Below, in pieces: positions 6,411 to 15,414 of a DNA stretch of 64,000 bases. Numbering within the stretch: position 1 is the first letter of the stretch; each line of letters begins with the position of its first letter. The notes below the pieces were generated by a model, which made no database searches, was not told where the DNA came from, and was given only the letters and a program-made list of their open reading frames with translations. The DNA comes from Hymenobacter aerilatus (GTDB lineage: Bacteria; Bacteroidota; Bacteroidia; Cytophagales; Hymenobacteraceae). A program made the translations under genes and the position numbers. Location of the stretch: the NCBI RefSeq assembly GCF_022921095.1, contig NZ_CP095053.1, positions 3,700,501 through 3,764,500 of the forward strand, given 5' to 3'.

Positions 6411-8231
6411 ATGTCAACTCCAACCAACTCCCTACCCTTCGGCCTCGACCCGGCCAGCCTCGACCAGCAAAGCGCCACCCTGAAGCCGGAGCAGTTGCTG
6501 TGGCTGAGCGGCTACTTCTATGGTCGCTACGCTGCCGCTGGTGCTGCGCCCGCAGGTGCGCAAACGGCAATGGCTCCGGCAGCCGTACAGGCCGCGCCGG
6601 CTGCGCTGCCACCCATCACCATTCTGTATGGCTCCCAAACCGGCAACGCCAAGAAAGTGGCGCAACTGGCCCTGGAGGCTGCCACAGCGAAGGGGCTGCA
6701 AGCCGTGGTGAAAGACATGAACGACTACGCCCCACGCCAACTGGCGCAGGAAAAGCTGTTGTTGGTGGTCGTGAGCACGCAGGGTGAAGGCGAACCACCC
6801 ATTTCGGCGGAGGAGCTACACCGCTTTCTACTCGGCAAGCGGGCTCCCCAACTGCCTGAGCTGCGCTACGCCGTATTGGCCCTCGGCGACCAGAGCTATC
6901 TGCAATACTGCCAGACCGGCAAGGAGTTCGATGCCCGTTTGACGGAGCTAGGCGGCCAACGCCTGCTGGATCGGGTAGATGTGGACGTGGCGTTCCTACC
7001 CCCCTCGAAACAGTGGATTGAGGAAGTACTGACGAACATTGCCGCAGAAGCTGCGCCGGCAGCCAGCACGTCGGCCGCTGCGGTCGTAACGGGTGGCGCA
7101 CCCGCACCTACGGCCCCGGTATACTCGCACGATCATCCGTTTGAGGCTCGGGTGCTGGAAAGCATTCAACTCAATGGCCGCGGCTCGACCAAGGAGACCT
7201 ACCACCTGGAGCTGGATCTGACCGATTCGGGCTTGGTTTACCAGCCCGGCGATGCGCTGGCCGTAGTTCCCATCAACGAACCGCCGCTGGTAGAGCACAC
7301 GCTTCGTGCTGCCGGCCTGGGCGAAGGTGACACCGTGCAACTCGATGGCAAGACCCTACCCTTGAGCACAGTCCTTACCGAGCACCGCGAGCTGTCTACC
7401 CTCACACGCGACGTGCTGGAGCGCTACGCCTCCCTCACCGAGCGTACCGAACTGCGTGAACTGCTGGCCGATAAAACCAAGCTGCAACCCTACCTCTACG
7501 GCCGCGATGTGGCCGACTTATTAGCCGAATATCCCACGGAACTATCGGCCCAGACGCTGGTAGACACGCTGCGGCCGCTGCCTACCCGCGCCTACTCCAT
7601 TGCCAGCAGCCTGCTGGCCCACCCCGATGAGGTGCACCTTACGGTAGGTGCTGTGCGCTACGAGGCTTTCGGGCGCAACAAGCAAGGCGCCTGCTCTACC
7701 TTCCTGGCCGACCGCGTGCAGCCCGACGATATCGTGCGCGTGTTTGTGGAGCAGAATGAGTACTTCAAGCTGCCCCAAGACCAGGCTACCGATATCATCA
7801 TGATAGGAGCCGGCACAGGCGTGGCGCCGTTCCGGGCCTTCGTAGAGGAACGTGTAGAGCTGGGCGCTACCGGCCGCAACTGGCTGCTGTTCGGCAACCC
7901 GCACTTCACTACCGATTTTCTGTACCAGACGGAGTGGCAGCAATACCTGAAAAAAGGTGGTCTGAGCAAGCTGGATGTGGCCTTCTCCCGCGACCAGGCC
8001 GAGAAGCTCTACGTGCAGCACCGCCTGCTCCAAAACTCTCGCCAGGTGTATGAGTGGCTGGAAAACGGCGCCCACTTCTACGTGTGCGGCGACAAAGCCC
8101 GCCTTGGCAATGCCTTGCAACTGGCCCTCACGGAGGTAGTGCAGCGCGAGTCGGGGCTCAACCAAGAAGCCGCCACCGACTACGTGCGCAACCTGCGTAA
8201 GCAGCGCCGCTACCTGGAAGACGTGTACTAA
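6411..8231 (+). CDS. cysJ: Sulfite reductase flavoprotein, alpha subunit
   Basis: Passes electrons from NADPH through FAD and FMN to the sulfite reductase hemoprotein. The 606-residue protein has an Ala/Pro-rich N-terminal part, a flavodoxin domain (YGSQTGNAKK near 74; STQGEGEPP), an Ala-rich linker, the FAD domain with RAYSIASS near 390, and the NADP-binding part (GAGTGVAPFRAF; FYVCGDKARLGNAL) to the end, which finishes with the typical C-terminal Tyr after YLEDV. It follows SUMT by 11 nt. A second Cys-rich mini-gene begins 22 nt after its stop. Confidence 0.93.
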   Translation: MSTPTNSLPFGLDPASLDQQSATLKPEQLLWLSGYFYGRYAAAGAAPAGAQTAMAPAAVQAAPAALPPITILYGSQTGNAKKVAQLALEAATAKGLQAVVKDMNDYAPRQLAQEKLLLVVVSTQGEGEPPISAEELHRFLLGKRAPQLPELRYAVLALGDQSYLQYCQTGKEFDARLTELGGQRLLDRVDVDVAFLPPSKQWIEEVLTNIAAEAAPAASTSAAAVVTGGAPAPTAPVYSHDHPFEARVLESIQLNGRGSTKETYHLELDLTDSGLVYQPGDALAVVPINEPPLVEHTLRAAGLGEGDTVQLDGKTLPLSTVLTEHRELSTLTRDVLERYASLTERTELRELLADKTKLQPYLYGRDVADLLAEYPTELSAQTLVDTLRPLPTRAYSIASSLLAHPDEVHLTVGAVRYEAFGRNKQGACSTFLADRVQPDDIVRVFVEQNEYFKLPQDQATDIIMIGAGTGVAPFRAFVEERVELGATGRNWLLFGNPHFTTDFLYQTEWQQYLKKGGLSKLDVAFSRDQAEKLYVQHRLLQNSRQVYEWLENGAHFYVCGDKARLGNALQLALTEVVQRESGLNQEAATDYVRNLRKQRRYLEDVY

Positions 8232-8253
8232 ACTATTAACATCATCATTCTCA

Positions 8254-8292
8254 ATGCATTGCTATCCTCGAAGCTGCTGTTGTTGTAGGTAG
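8254..8292 (+). CDS. Second Cys-rich leader peptide mini-gene (putative)
   Basis: A 12-codon frame encodes MHCYPRSCCCCR-stop, with five Cys codons, four in a row just before the end. It lies between cysJ and the TonB-receptor gene of the sulfur cluster. The stop codon overlaps the start of a hairpin: GCCGTGG (8292-8298) pairs with CCGCGGC (8308-8314) with one G-U pair. The arrangement parallels the Cys/Met-rich mini-gene before cysH, and both could report Cys-tRNA charging. It is very short and could be chance; the link to sulfur genes and the repeated Cys codons are the only evidence. The rest of 8232-8385 shows no other gene. Confidence 0.45.
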   Translation: MHCYPRSCCCCR

Positions 8293-8385
8293 CCGTGGCT
8301 CTCTTGGCCGCGGCCCCATCTCCCCGACCAGTACCCCCACCCCTTCCTTCTTCTTTGCACTTCATAAGACAGCGCACGCATTGTC

Positions 8386-11256
8386 ATGAGACAACTATAT
8401 CCTTTTTTCTGGCTTTTCAGCTTCTTGCTTTTAACTGCCCGAGCGGCCGTGGCGCAAGACCCCATCATTGCAGTGAGCGGCAACGTGCGCGACAACACCC
8501 ATCAGGCTCTACCTGGCGTCACCATCAGCGTGAAGGGCGGTAGCGTGGGCACACAAAGCGACGCCGATGGCAATTTCATTTTAAAAGAGCGGTTGCGTTT
8601 CCCCTTCACGCTGGTGTTTAGCGCCATTGGCTACGATACACGAGAAGTGGAAGTGGCCCGCGCCAGCAGCCGCCTGCAAGTGTCGTTGGAGTCGAAAAAC
8701 ATGCTGATGAACGAGGTGGTGGTATCGGCTTCTAGGGTAGAGGAAAGCCGGCTTCGCTCGCCGGTGGCTATTGAAAAACTCGACATTCGGGCCATCAAGG
8801 AAACGCCCGCGCCCAGCTTCTACGATGCCCTAGAAAACGTGAAGGGCGTGCAGATGACCACCAGCAGCCTCACGTTTAAAGTGCCTAACACGCGCGGCTT
8901 CAACATTCCGAACAACTTCCGCTTTATGCAGCTAGTGGATGGTGTGGATATGCAGGCGGCTACCCTGGGTGTGCCTTTGGGCAACGCCATTGGTCCCACC
9001 GAGCTGGACATTGCCAGCGTGGAAATTACGCCGGGCGCCGCCTCGGCCCTCTACGGGATGAACGCCATCAACGGTATGGCCAACCTCACTACCAAAAACC
9101 CCTTCACCTACCAGGGCTTGAGCGTGTATCAGAAGTTGGGCGTGAACCATGTAGATGGCATCGACCGCGACCCGAGTGTGCTAACTGAGTCGGCGGTACG
9201 GTGGGCGCAGGTGGTAGGCCCTAGCCAGCGCTGGGCGTACAAGGTGAACCTGTCCTACCTGCGCGGTACTGACTGGCTGGCCAACACCCAGACTGACCAG
9301 AACCCTCAGACAGCTTCCTCAGCTAACCCACGCTTTCCGGAGCTGAGCGGTGCCAATAACCCCGCCGCCGACCTCTGGAACCGCTACGGCGACGACAACG
9401 CTGGCAACGTGTCCATCACGATTCCCTACAACGGCCGCAACGAAACTTTCAACGTGCGCCGCTCGGGCTACTACGAGCGGGACTTGGTGAATCCCATTGT
9501 GCGCAACATTAAGGCCGACGCCAGCCTGCACTACAAGCTAACAGATAAGCTGGAGTTGAGCTACGGCTACCGGTTTGGGTTGATGGACGGCGTGTTTCAG
9601 CGCGGCAACAAGATTCAGCTGGATGGCGTGACGGTGCAAAACCATAAGCTAGAGCTGCGCGGCCAGGATTTTACGGCCCGCGCCTACATGCTGATTGAGA
9701 ATACTGGCGACTCTTACAACCTTAATCCGCTGGCGCTGAATCTGGATTTGCAGAACGGCTCCAATGCCGTGTGGGGCCGTCGGTTTCAGACTGCGCTACA
9801 AAGCCAGATCGGCGAAGGCGCCAGCCTTGCCGACGCCATGCGCCAGGCCCGCGTAGTGGCCGATGCTGGCCGCGCCGTGCCGGGCACCGCCGCGTTCAAC
9901 GACCTCAAAAACCAGATTGTGCACACCAACAACTGGGACAGCGGCGTGAACGTACCGGGCGCTCCTATTCCGGGTGGTGCGGCTCTTACGCAGCGCAGCC
10001 ACACCTATCACGCCGAGGGCATCTGGAACCTAGGGCAACGTGTCAAGTTTGCCGACGTGATTGTGGGCGCTGATGCACGGGTATACGCCGTAATTCCAGA
10101 CGGCAACAACTTCGTGGATTTTGGCCGCCCGATTAACGAGCGTACCCAGCCCGGCGGTGACAATCAGTACTACCGGAAGGTAGGGGGCTTTGCGCAGGCT
10201 ACTAAACTCTTCTTTGCTGACCGCTTAAAACTTACGGGCTCTTTGCGCCTCGACTATAACCCCGAGTTCAACCCGAAGCTGAACCCACGGATTGCGGCTG
10301 TCTACACGGCCGCCGAGAAGCATAGTTTCCGGGCGTCGTACCAGAACGGCTGGCGCTTCCCGAGCTTGTTTGAGGCACTGTCGTTTGTGAACAATGGTAA
10401 CGTGCGGCGGGTAGGCGGCTTAGCCCGCGTGAACGAGGGGCTGAACTACCTCGGCAATTCTTACACGCTGGCGTCCATCTCTACCTTCAATGCGGCGGTA
10501 AATGCTTACGTAGCCGCCAACGCAGGTGCCACTGCCTCGCAGGCCGCACTGCGCCCCGAAATCCGTAGCCTCCTGACTGTTGGCAACCTACCCACCGAAC
10601 AACCCGAGCAAATCAACGCCTACGAGGTAGGCTACCGCAGCGTACTGTTCGACAACCGCTTGTCGATTGACGCAGATGCCTACTACAACATCTACTCGGG
10701 TTTCCTAGGGCAAGTAGAAGTGAGCGTACCCAAAGACGCCGATGGCAACCAGGTGCAGGTAGGCTCCGACGATGCAGTACTGGCTGCCCTGAACAGCAAT
10801 CGTGCAGCGCGGCAAGACCGCTACCGCGTGTATACCAACGCCCGCAACAAGTATCACAGCTACGGCTCTACCTTGGGCCTGACGTATAATTTCTACCAGA
10901 AATTCTCGATTGGCGGCAACGTCAACTTCAACAACCTGTCGGCCAACGACGAAGCCGACATCTTCGTGACGGGCTTCAACACCCCCAAATGGGCGACCAA
11001 CGTTACCTTCGGCAACCGCGAGATTGTGCGCAATGTGGGCTTCAACGTAGTGTGGCGCCGGCAAACCAGTTTCCTGTGGGAAAGCCCCCTGGCCAATGGC
11101 CGGGTGCCCGCCTACCAGACGGTAGACGCGCAAGTAAACGTGCGCGTGCCGAACCTGAAGACCACCATTAAGGTTGGAGGAGCAAACGTCTTCAACAACC
11201 GATATATCCAGTACGCTGCGGGTCCTACCATCGGGGGCTATATTACGTGGCCCTAA
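8386..11256 (+). CDS. TonB-dependent receptor (C-terminal end frameshifted)
   Basis: Outer-membrane barrel that imports a substrate with TonB energy. It has a signal peptide (about residues 1-23, ending ARAAVAQ), a carboxypeptidase-regulatory-like domain (about 28-105), a plug (from VVVSASRVEESR, about 120-230) and a 22-strand barrel. The location between sulfite reductase subunit genes suggests a sulfur-containing substrate (inference). The frame ends GGYITWP, without the usual final beta strand. One extra G in the run 11233-11237 would change the end to GGLYYVALTFDNTVLR, stopping at 11282, which is a normal C-terminal strand with the terminal aromatic signal. The annotated end is therefore doubtful: a base is missing in the sequence, or the gene really is frameshifted. 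Confidence 0.88.
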   Translation: MRQLYPFFWLFSFLLLTARAAVAQDPIIAVSGNVRDNTHQALPGVTISVKGGSVGTQSDADGNFILKERLRFPFTLVFSAIGYDTREVEVARASSRLQVSLESKNMLMNEVVVSASRVEESRLRSPVAIEKLDIRAIKETPAPSFYDALENVKGVQMTTSSLTFKVPNTRGFNIPNNFRFMQLVDGVDMQAATLGVPLGNAIGPTELDIASVEITPGAASALYGMNAINGMANLTTKNPFTYQGLSVYQKLGVNHVDGIDRDPSVLTESAVRWAQVVGPSQRWAYKVNLSYLRGTDWLANTQTDQNPQTASSANPRFPELSGANNPAADLWNRYGDDNAGNVSITIPYNGRNETFNVRRSGYYERDLVNPIVRNIKADASLHYKLTDKLELSYGYRFGLMDGVFQRGNKIQLDGVTVQNHKLELRGQDFTARAYMLIENTGDSYNLNPLALNLDLQNGSNAVWGRRFQTALQSQIGEGASLADAMRQARVVADAGRAVPGTAAFNDLKNQIVHTNNWDSGVNVPGAPIPGGAALTQRSHTYHAEGIWNLGQRVKFADVIVGADARVYAVIPDGNNFVDFGRPINERTQPGGDNQYYRKVGGFAQATKLFFADRLKLTGSLRLDYNPEFNPKLNPRIAAVYTAAEKHSFRASYQNGWRFPSLFEALSFVNNGNVRRVGGLARVNEGLNYLGNSYTLASISTFNAAVNAYVAANAGATASQAALRPEIRSLLTVGNLPTEQPEQINAYEVGYRSVLFDNRLSIDADAYYNIYSGFLGQVEVSVPKDADGNQVQVGSDDAVLAALNSNRAARQDRYRVYTNARNKYHSYGSTLGLTYNFYQKFSIGGNVNFNNLSANDEADIFVTGFNTPKWATNVTFGNREIVRNVGFNVVWRRQTSFLWESPLANGRVPAYQTVDAQVNVRVPNLKTTIKVGGANVFNNRYIQYAAGPTIGGYITWP

Positions 11257-11308
11257 CGTTTGACAATACTGTGCTGCGCTAGTGCCAGCCTTCCTAAACG
11301 ATTCCATC

Positions 11309-13024
11309 ATGGCTGACCAACCAAAATTATCTGACGTTGAACGTATTAAGACTGCCAGCAACTACCTGCGCGGCACGCTTAAAGAAAGTTTGGCTGACCC
11401 CATCACCGGCGCTATTGCCCCCGACGATACCCAGCTCATCAAGTTCCACGGCTCCTACCAGCAAACCGACCGCGACCTAGAAAGCGAGCGGAAGCGCCAG
11501 AAACTGGAGCCGCTGTACTCGTTCATGATTCGGGTGCGGGTGCCGGGTGGCGTAGCTACCCCGGAGCAGTGGCAGCGCATGGATGCCCTGTCGGATGCTT
11601 ACGGTAGCGGGGCCCTCAAGCTCACCACGCGCCAGACGTTTCAGCTGCATGGCATCCTGAAGCGCGATTTGCGGGCTACCATTCAGGAGTTCAACGATGT
11701 GCTGATGGACAGCATTGCGGGCTGCGGCGACGTAAACCGCAACGTGATGTGCGCTGCCAACCCGCACGAGTCGGCCCTGCACAAGGACGTGCACGCGGTG
11801 GCGGCGGCCATTAGTGCCCACCTTACGCCCCGCACTACCGCTTATTGGGACTTGTGGCTAGATGGTGAAAAGCGTTACTCGAGCTTGGTGAACGATGGCG
11901 AGAAGGAAGACTTCGAGCCGATTTATGGCGCTACTTACTTGCCGCGCAAGTTCAAGATTGCACTGGCTGTGCCGCCCCAAAACGACACCGACATCTTCTC
12001 CAACGACATTGCCCTGACGGCCATTGCCGAAAACGGTGTGCTGCAAGGCTTCAACGTGGCCATTGGTGGCGGCATGGGCATGACTTTCGGGATGCCCGAA
12101 ACCTACCCTCGCCTGGCCGACCTCATCGGCTTCGTGCCCACCGATAAGGTAATAGATGTGTGTGAGAAGGTAGTCACCATTCAGCGCGACTGGGGCAACC
12201 GCGAGAACCGCAAGTTCTCCCGTCTCAAATACACCATCGACCGGGTAGGGCTGCCCGCGTTCCTGACCGAGCTGCGTCTGCGCCTAGGCTACGAGCTAGA
12301 AGAAGCGCGCCCCTACCAGTTCACCGGCTCCGGCGACTCGTTTGGCTGGAGCCAAGGCGAAGATGGCAAGGAGCACCTGACGCTATTTGTGGAAGGTGGC
12401 CGCGTGACCAATAAAAACGGTGTGGAGCTGAAAACCGCCCTGCGCGAAATTTCGGCTTTTCATACCGGCGAGTTCCGCCTAACGGGCAACCAAAACCTAG
12501 TCATTGCCAACATCGACCCCAAGCATCGCCAGCGCGTGCAACAGGTCTTAGAAAATCGGGGGGCCTGGGCCCAAACCCAGCAGCAAACTGCCCTGCGCCT
12601 TGGCTCGCTGGCCTGCGTGGCTCTGAACACTTGCTCCCTCGCCTTTGCTGAGGCCGAGCGCTACCTTCCCCACTTGCTCGACCGCCTCGATACCGTTATT
12701 CAGGCCAATGGCCTCAGCGACGAGGGTATTCTGATTCGGATGACGGGCTGCCCCAACGGCTGCGCCCGCCCCTACCTCGGCGAGATTGGGTTGGTGGGCC
12801 GCTCCATTGGGCGCTACAACCTCTACCTCGGCGCCGACCACTCTGGCCAGCGCATGAACAAGCTCTACAAGGAAATGCTGGATGAGGAAGGCATCGTGGC
12901 TGAGCTAACCCCACTGCTGGAGGCCTATGCACAAGACCGTGAGCCCCAAGAAAAATTTGGCGACTTTGTGATTCGCCAGGGCCACGTGGCTGCTACCGTT
13001 CAGGGTCTGGACTTCCACGCTTAA
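11309..13024 (+). CDS. cysI: Sulfite reductase hemoprotein, beta subunit
   Basis: Reduces sulfite to sulfide with six electrons, using siroheme coupled to a [4Fe-4S] cluster. The 571-residue protein has the four cluster cysteines at 436 and 442 (ACVALNTC) and 481 and 485 (TGCPNGC), nearly the same positions as in E. coli CysI. Siroheme-contacting arginines lie in MIRVRVPGG and TTRQTFQLHG. The ATG at 11309 gives the family-like start MADQPKLSDVER; an upstream in-frame GTG at 11282 coincides with the frameshifted end of the receptor gene. Its partner is the flavoprotein at 6411-8231, with the TonB receptor placed between the two subunits. Confidence 0.95.
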   Translation: MADQPKLSDVERIKTASNYLRGTLKESLADPITGAIAPDDTQLIKFHGSYQQTDRDLESERKRQKLEPLYSFMIRVRVPGGVATPEQWQRMDALSDAYGSGALKLTTRQTFQLHGILKRDLRATIQEFNDVLMDSIAGCGDVNRNVMCAANPHESALHKDVHAVAAAISAHLTPRTTAYWDLWLDGEKRYSSLVNDGEKEDFEPIYGATYLPRKFKIALAVPPQNDTDIFSNDIALTAIAENGVLQGFNVAIGGGMGMTFGMPETYPRLADLIGFVPTDKVIDVCEKVVTIQRDWGNRENRKFSRLKYTIDRVGLPAFLTELRLRLGYELEEARPYQFTGSGDSFGWSQGEDGKEHLTLFVEGGRVTNKNGVELKTALREISAFHTGEFRLTGNQNLVIANIDPKHRQRVQQVLENRGAWAQTQQQTALRLGSLACVALNTCSLAFAEAERYLPHLLDRLDTVIQANGLSDEGILIRMTGCPNGCARPYLGEIGLVGRSIGRYNLYLGADHSGQRMNKLYKEMLDEEGIVAELTPLLEAYAQDREPQEKFGDFVIRQGHVAATVQGLDFHA

Positions 13025-13027
13025 CTC

Positions 13028-13069
13028 AGTGGCAAGTTATGAGTGGCTGGCCACTCATAACTTGCCACT
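13028..13069. repeat. 19-bp perfect hairpin after cysI
   Basis: Positions 13028-13046 are the exact reverse complement of 13051-13069, with a CTGG loop. No T run follows. Like the hairpin after cysH, it may protect or partly terminate the transcript between cysI and the permease gene. Confidence 0.85.
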
Positions 13070-13089
13070 CACACCTGACAACTCATTCC

Positions 13090-14010
13090 ATGGAATCTCG
13101 CCATGCTACTTATACGCCTACCGAACCGGCCCCGCCAACGGGTACGACGTGGTGGCGCCGTTTGGCACTGGGAGCATTAGCAGCCGGTGTGCTCCTGCTG
13201 CTGCTGCATTTTGCTGCTACTTATTTTGCTCAGCAATCGGTCTGGGCCTTTCTGAGCACGTCCAAAACCTTCTACATCTTTGTAGCCATTGGCTTTGGGG
13301 CGCAGCTGATTGATGGGCTACTGGGCATGGGCTACGGGGTAGTCACGGCCATCAGTCTGATGTCGATGAATCTGAATCCGGCGGCCGTGAGTGCCAGCAT
13401 TCATACGGCCGAGATGTTTGCCAGCGGCGCATCGGGTTTCAGCCACTACCGGGCCGGCAACGTCAACCGCCGTTTGTTTAAAGCCCTATTGATTCCGGGT
13501 ATTCTGGGCTCGGTGAGCGGGGCATTGCTCCTTACCTACTTCGGCGAGCATTACGCCAACTACATCAAACCGGTACTGGCTGTATATCTGCTGTTACTGG
13601 GCATTCGCATCATCAGCAAAGCCTTCAAACAGGCCACTGAACGCCGAAAAAAGGTAAAACACGCGGGTTGGCTAGCAGGCGCCGGTGGTTTCCTCGATTC
13701 GTTCGGCGGTGGCGGCTGGGGTCCCCTGGTTACGAGCACCCTCATTGCCAATGGCCGCACGCCACAATACGTTATCGGCTCGGTGAGCCTCACAGAGTTC
13801 TTCGTGACGTTTGCCAGCGCCCTGACCTTCTTTGCTACCCTAGGCGTCACGCATTGGCAGATTGTGCTGGGCCTGATTGTGGGCGGCGTCACGGCAGCGC
13901 CCTTCGCAGCCCGCTTGGCCGGCCGCATCCCCATCCGCGGCATGTTTATCGGGGTAGGGCTCATGGTCATCTTCTGGAGCCTCTGGACCCTGAGGAAGCT
14001 GATCTTTTAA
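13090..14010 (+). CDS. TauE/SafE family sulfite exporter-like permease
   Basis: A 306-residue inner-membrane protein with about eight hydrophobic segments in two halves, as in the TauE/SafE (DUF81) family that moves sulfite, sulfate or organosulfonates. Family features include the first helix pair with GFGAQLIDGLLGMGYG and the repeat half with AGAGGFLDSFGGGGWGP. As the last gene of the sulfur cluster it could import sulfate or export excess sulfite; direction cannot be told from sequence. The ATG at 13090 is preferred over an in-frame ATG at 13039 inside the hairpin. It is followed by a long repeat that separates it from the convergent PRC-barrel gene. Confidence 0.9.
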   Translation: MESRHATYTPTEPAPPTGTTWWRRLALGALAAGVLLLLLHFAATYFAQQSVWAFLSTSKTFYIFVAIGFGAQLIDGLLGMGYGVVTAISLMSMNLNPAAVSASIHTAEMFASGASGFSHYRAGNVNRRLFKALLIPGILGSVSGALLLTYFGEHYANYIKPVLAVYLLLLGIRIISKAFKQATERRKKVKHAGWLAGAGGFLDSFGGGGWGPLVTSTLIANGRTPQYVIGSVSLTEFFVTFASALTFFATLGVTHWQIVLGLIVGGVTAAPFAARLAGRIPIRGMFIGVGLMVIFWSLWTLRKLIF

Positions 14011-14038
14011 GAATAGTGAAATGGTGAGTTGAAAGTAT

Positions 14039-14142
14039 CTGTCATCCTGAGCACAGCGAAGGACCTTCTCACGCATGAACGAGTCGTTGTTACGATAGTC
14101 GTTCTGCCGTGAGAAGGTCCTTCGCTGTGCTCAGGATGACAG
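14039..14142. repeat. Long dispersed hairpin repeat, TGTCATCCTGAGC family, copy A
   Basis: Arm 14039-14073 pairs perfectly with 14108-14142 (35 bp). The middle (GAACGA...TCGTTC) can fold further. Weaker outer arms of the TGGTGA type lie at 14012-14030 and 14150-14172. It sits between convergent genes. The same core occurs at 42148, 50574 and 63639. Confidence 0.95.
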
Positions 14143-14173
14143 CTGCTTTTATTACTTCACAACACTACTATTC

Positions 14174-14659
14174 TTACCTCGGCCGACGATTGGCATAAAA
14201 CTGCTCGTCGTTGTAAGAAGGCTGATCGTAAAAATTGCCGCTGGTATTCTGTGGCAAGGCCAGTTTCAGACTACGCAGCATAGCTTCTTCGTATTCGCGC
14301 GTAATCTGGATTTCGGTGTAGGGCGGATAGTCCAGTACACTTTCCAGGGTCAACGATGGTACAAATACATTATCGGCGTCCTCGTCAATAGCGGCTGCTC
14401 CAATGGGCAACAGAATGTGCCGCTCCCATTTGTCAACCTGCAACGAGGTATCCAGTTCCACATCGAGGTAGCGCACTTTCAGGGTTTCTACTTCTACTAT
14501 CAACTCGTACACGTCGCCAAACTTTTTGCCGTCGCCGCCGCGCACCGACCAGCCGCGCACGTCGGGGTTGCCATCGGCTACTTCAAACTCGGTTAGGTCG
14601 CGCAGGCGACGTAGATGCATATGTTGGCCCGAGGGCACGGGCGCAGCGGTAGTTTCCAT
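14174..14659 (-). CDS. PRC-barrel domain protein
   Basis: A 161-residue soluble protein. Residues about 15-105 form a PRC-barrel: LTEFEVADGNPDVRGWSVRG followed by GKKFGDVYELIVEVETLKVRYLDVEL, the strand pattern seen in the photosynthetic reaction-centre H-subunit and stress-associated proteins. The Bacteroidota version often has unknown function. It lies 32 nt downstream of the membrane-anchored protein gene at 14692-15342 on the same strand, so the two are probably co-transcribed. No signal peptide is seen. Confidence 0.8.
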   Translation of the reverse strand: METTAAPVPSGQHMHLRRLRDLTEFEVADGNPDVRGWSVRGGDGKKFGDVYELIVEVETLKVRYLDVELDTSLQVDKWERHILLPIGAAAIDEDADNVFVPSLTLESVLDYPPYTEIQITREYEEAMLRSLKLALPQNTSGNFYDQPSYNDEQFYANRRPR

Positions 14660-14691
14660 ATGTGTGGAAGATTTCGGTTAGTTGCTTCGGC

Positions 14692-15342
14692 CTACGAAGT
14701 GGGTCCGCCCATCGTTTTCATCAGCTGTGCAGCGTGCCTGAAAAAGTTCTGCACCCACTCGCGTTCCTGCACCGTGCCTGTGCGGCCGCTAAACTGGCTG
14801 GCTTGCAGGCTCAGGTCGTTGGCGGCAAACTCCTCGTTGGGGTAGGCTTTTTGCTGCATCGCCTTCAGCAGCGAAGCCACCGCCAGAAAGCCCGGCCGCA
14901 AGCTGGTACCCTCCTCATCGATGCGGGCGGTAGCGCTGGTAAGCTGGTCGCGCTGCTCATTCACATTGGGGTCCCGAAACTCGGCGCGGTCGGCCATGCG
15001 CACCAGCGTTGCCGTGAACCGACGCAAGCCCTCCCGTGCATACTCAGGCTGCGCAGGATCGGTGGCTGCGTAGGCCTCCAGTTCCTCAGGGGTAGGCGGC
15101 AGTTCATCGGCTGCTGCCATATCGGCCACGGCCTGCCCGTCGGCAGCCGGCATAGCTTTGCTGGCGTTCAGGTCGGTAGGGGTAGAAGCACCGTCGCTGA
15201 CTACTGGCGGCAGCGGAGGTGTCTCGGCGGTATCATTCCGGAAAACAAAGTAGCCAGCCACTGCCAGCGCCAGTGCCACCAAAATAACTATCAGCCAAGG
15301 GCTGGGAGAAGATTTCTTGCGTTGAATATTGATTTCAGCCAT
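14692..15342 (-). CDS. Membrane-anchored protein of unknown function
   Basis: A 216-residue protein with one transmembrane segment (about residues 16-34, WLIVILVALALAVAGYFVF), a Pro/Ala/Asp-rich linker to about residue 95, and a helical C-terminal domain outside the cytoplasm. I do not recognise a family. It is upstream of, and probably in one operon with, the PRC-barrel gene. It is divergent from the DUF2157-type membrane gene at 15415, with only 72 nt between the starts. Confidence 0.7.
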   Translation of the reverse strand: MAEINIQRKKSSPSPWLIVILVALALAVAGYFVFRNDTAETPPLPPVVSDGASTPTDLNASKAMPAADGQAVADMAAADELPPTPEELEAYAATDPAQPEYAREGLRRFTATLVRMADRAEFRDPNVNEQRDQLTSATARIDEEGTSLRPGFLAVASLLKAMQQKAYPNEEFAANDLSLQASQFSGRTGTVQEREWVQNFFRHAAQLMKTMGGPTS

Positions 15343-15414
15343 AAAAGCAAGTAGCTAAACGGAGGGTAGTGGTACAGCGTGGAGGTACTGCATACGGAAT
15401 GGCGCGGAGTTAGT

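Noticed and set aside
14039..14142. Repeat copies considered as insertion sequences or CRISPR repeats
   Set aside because: They carry no coding capacity, no target duplications were seen, and they are solitary hairpins rather than spaced arrays.
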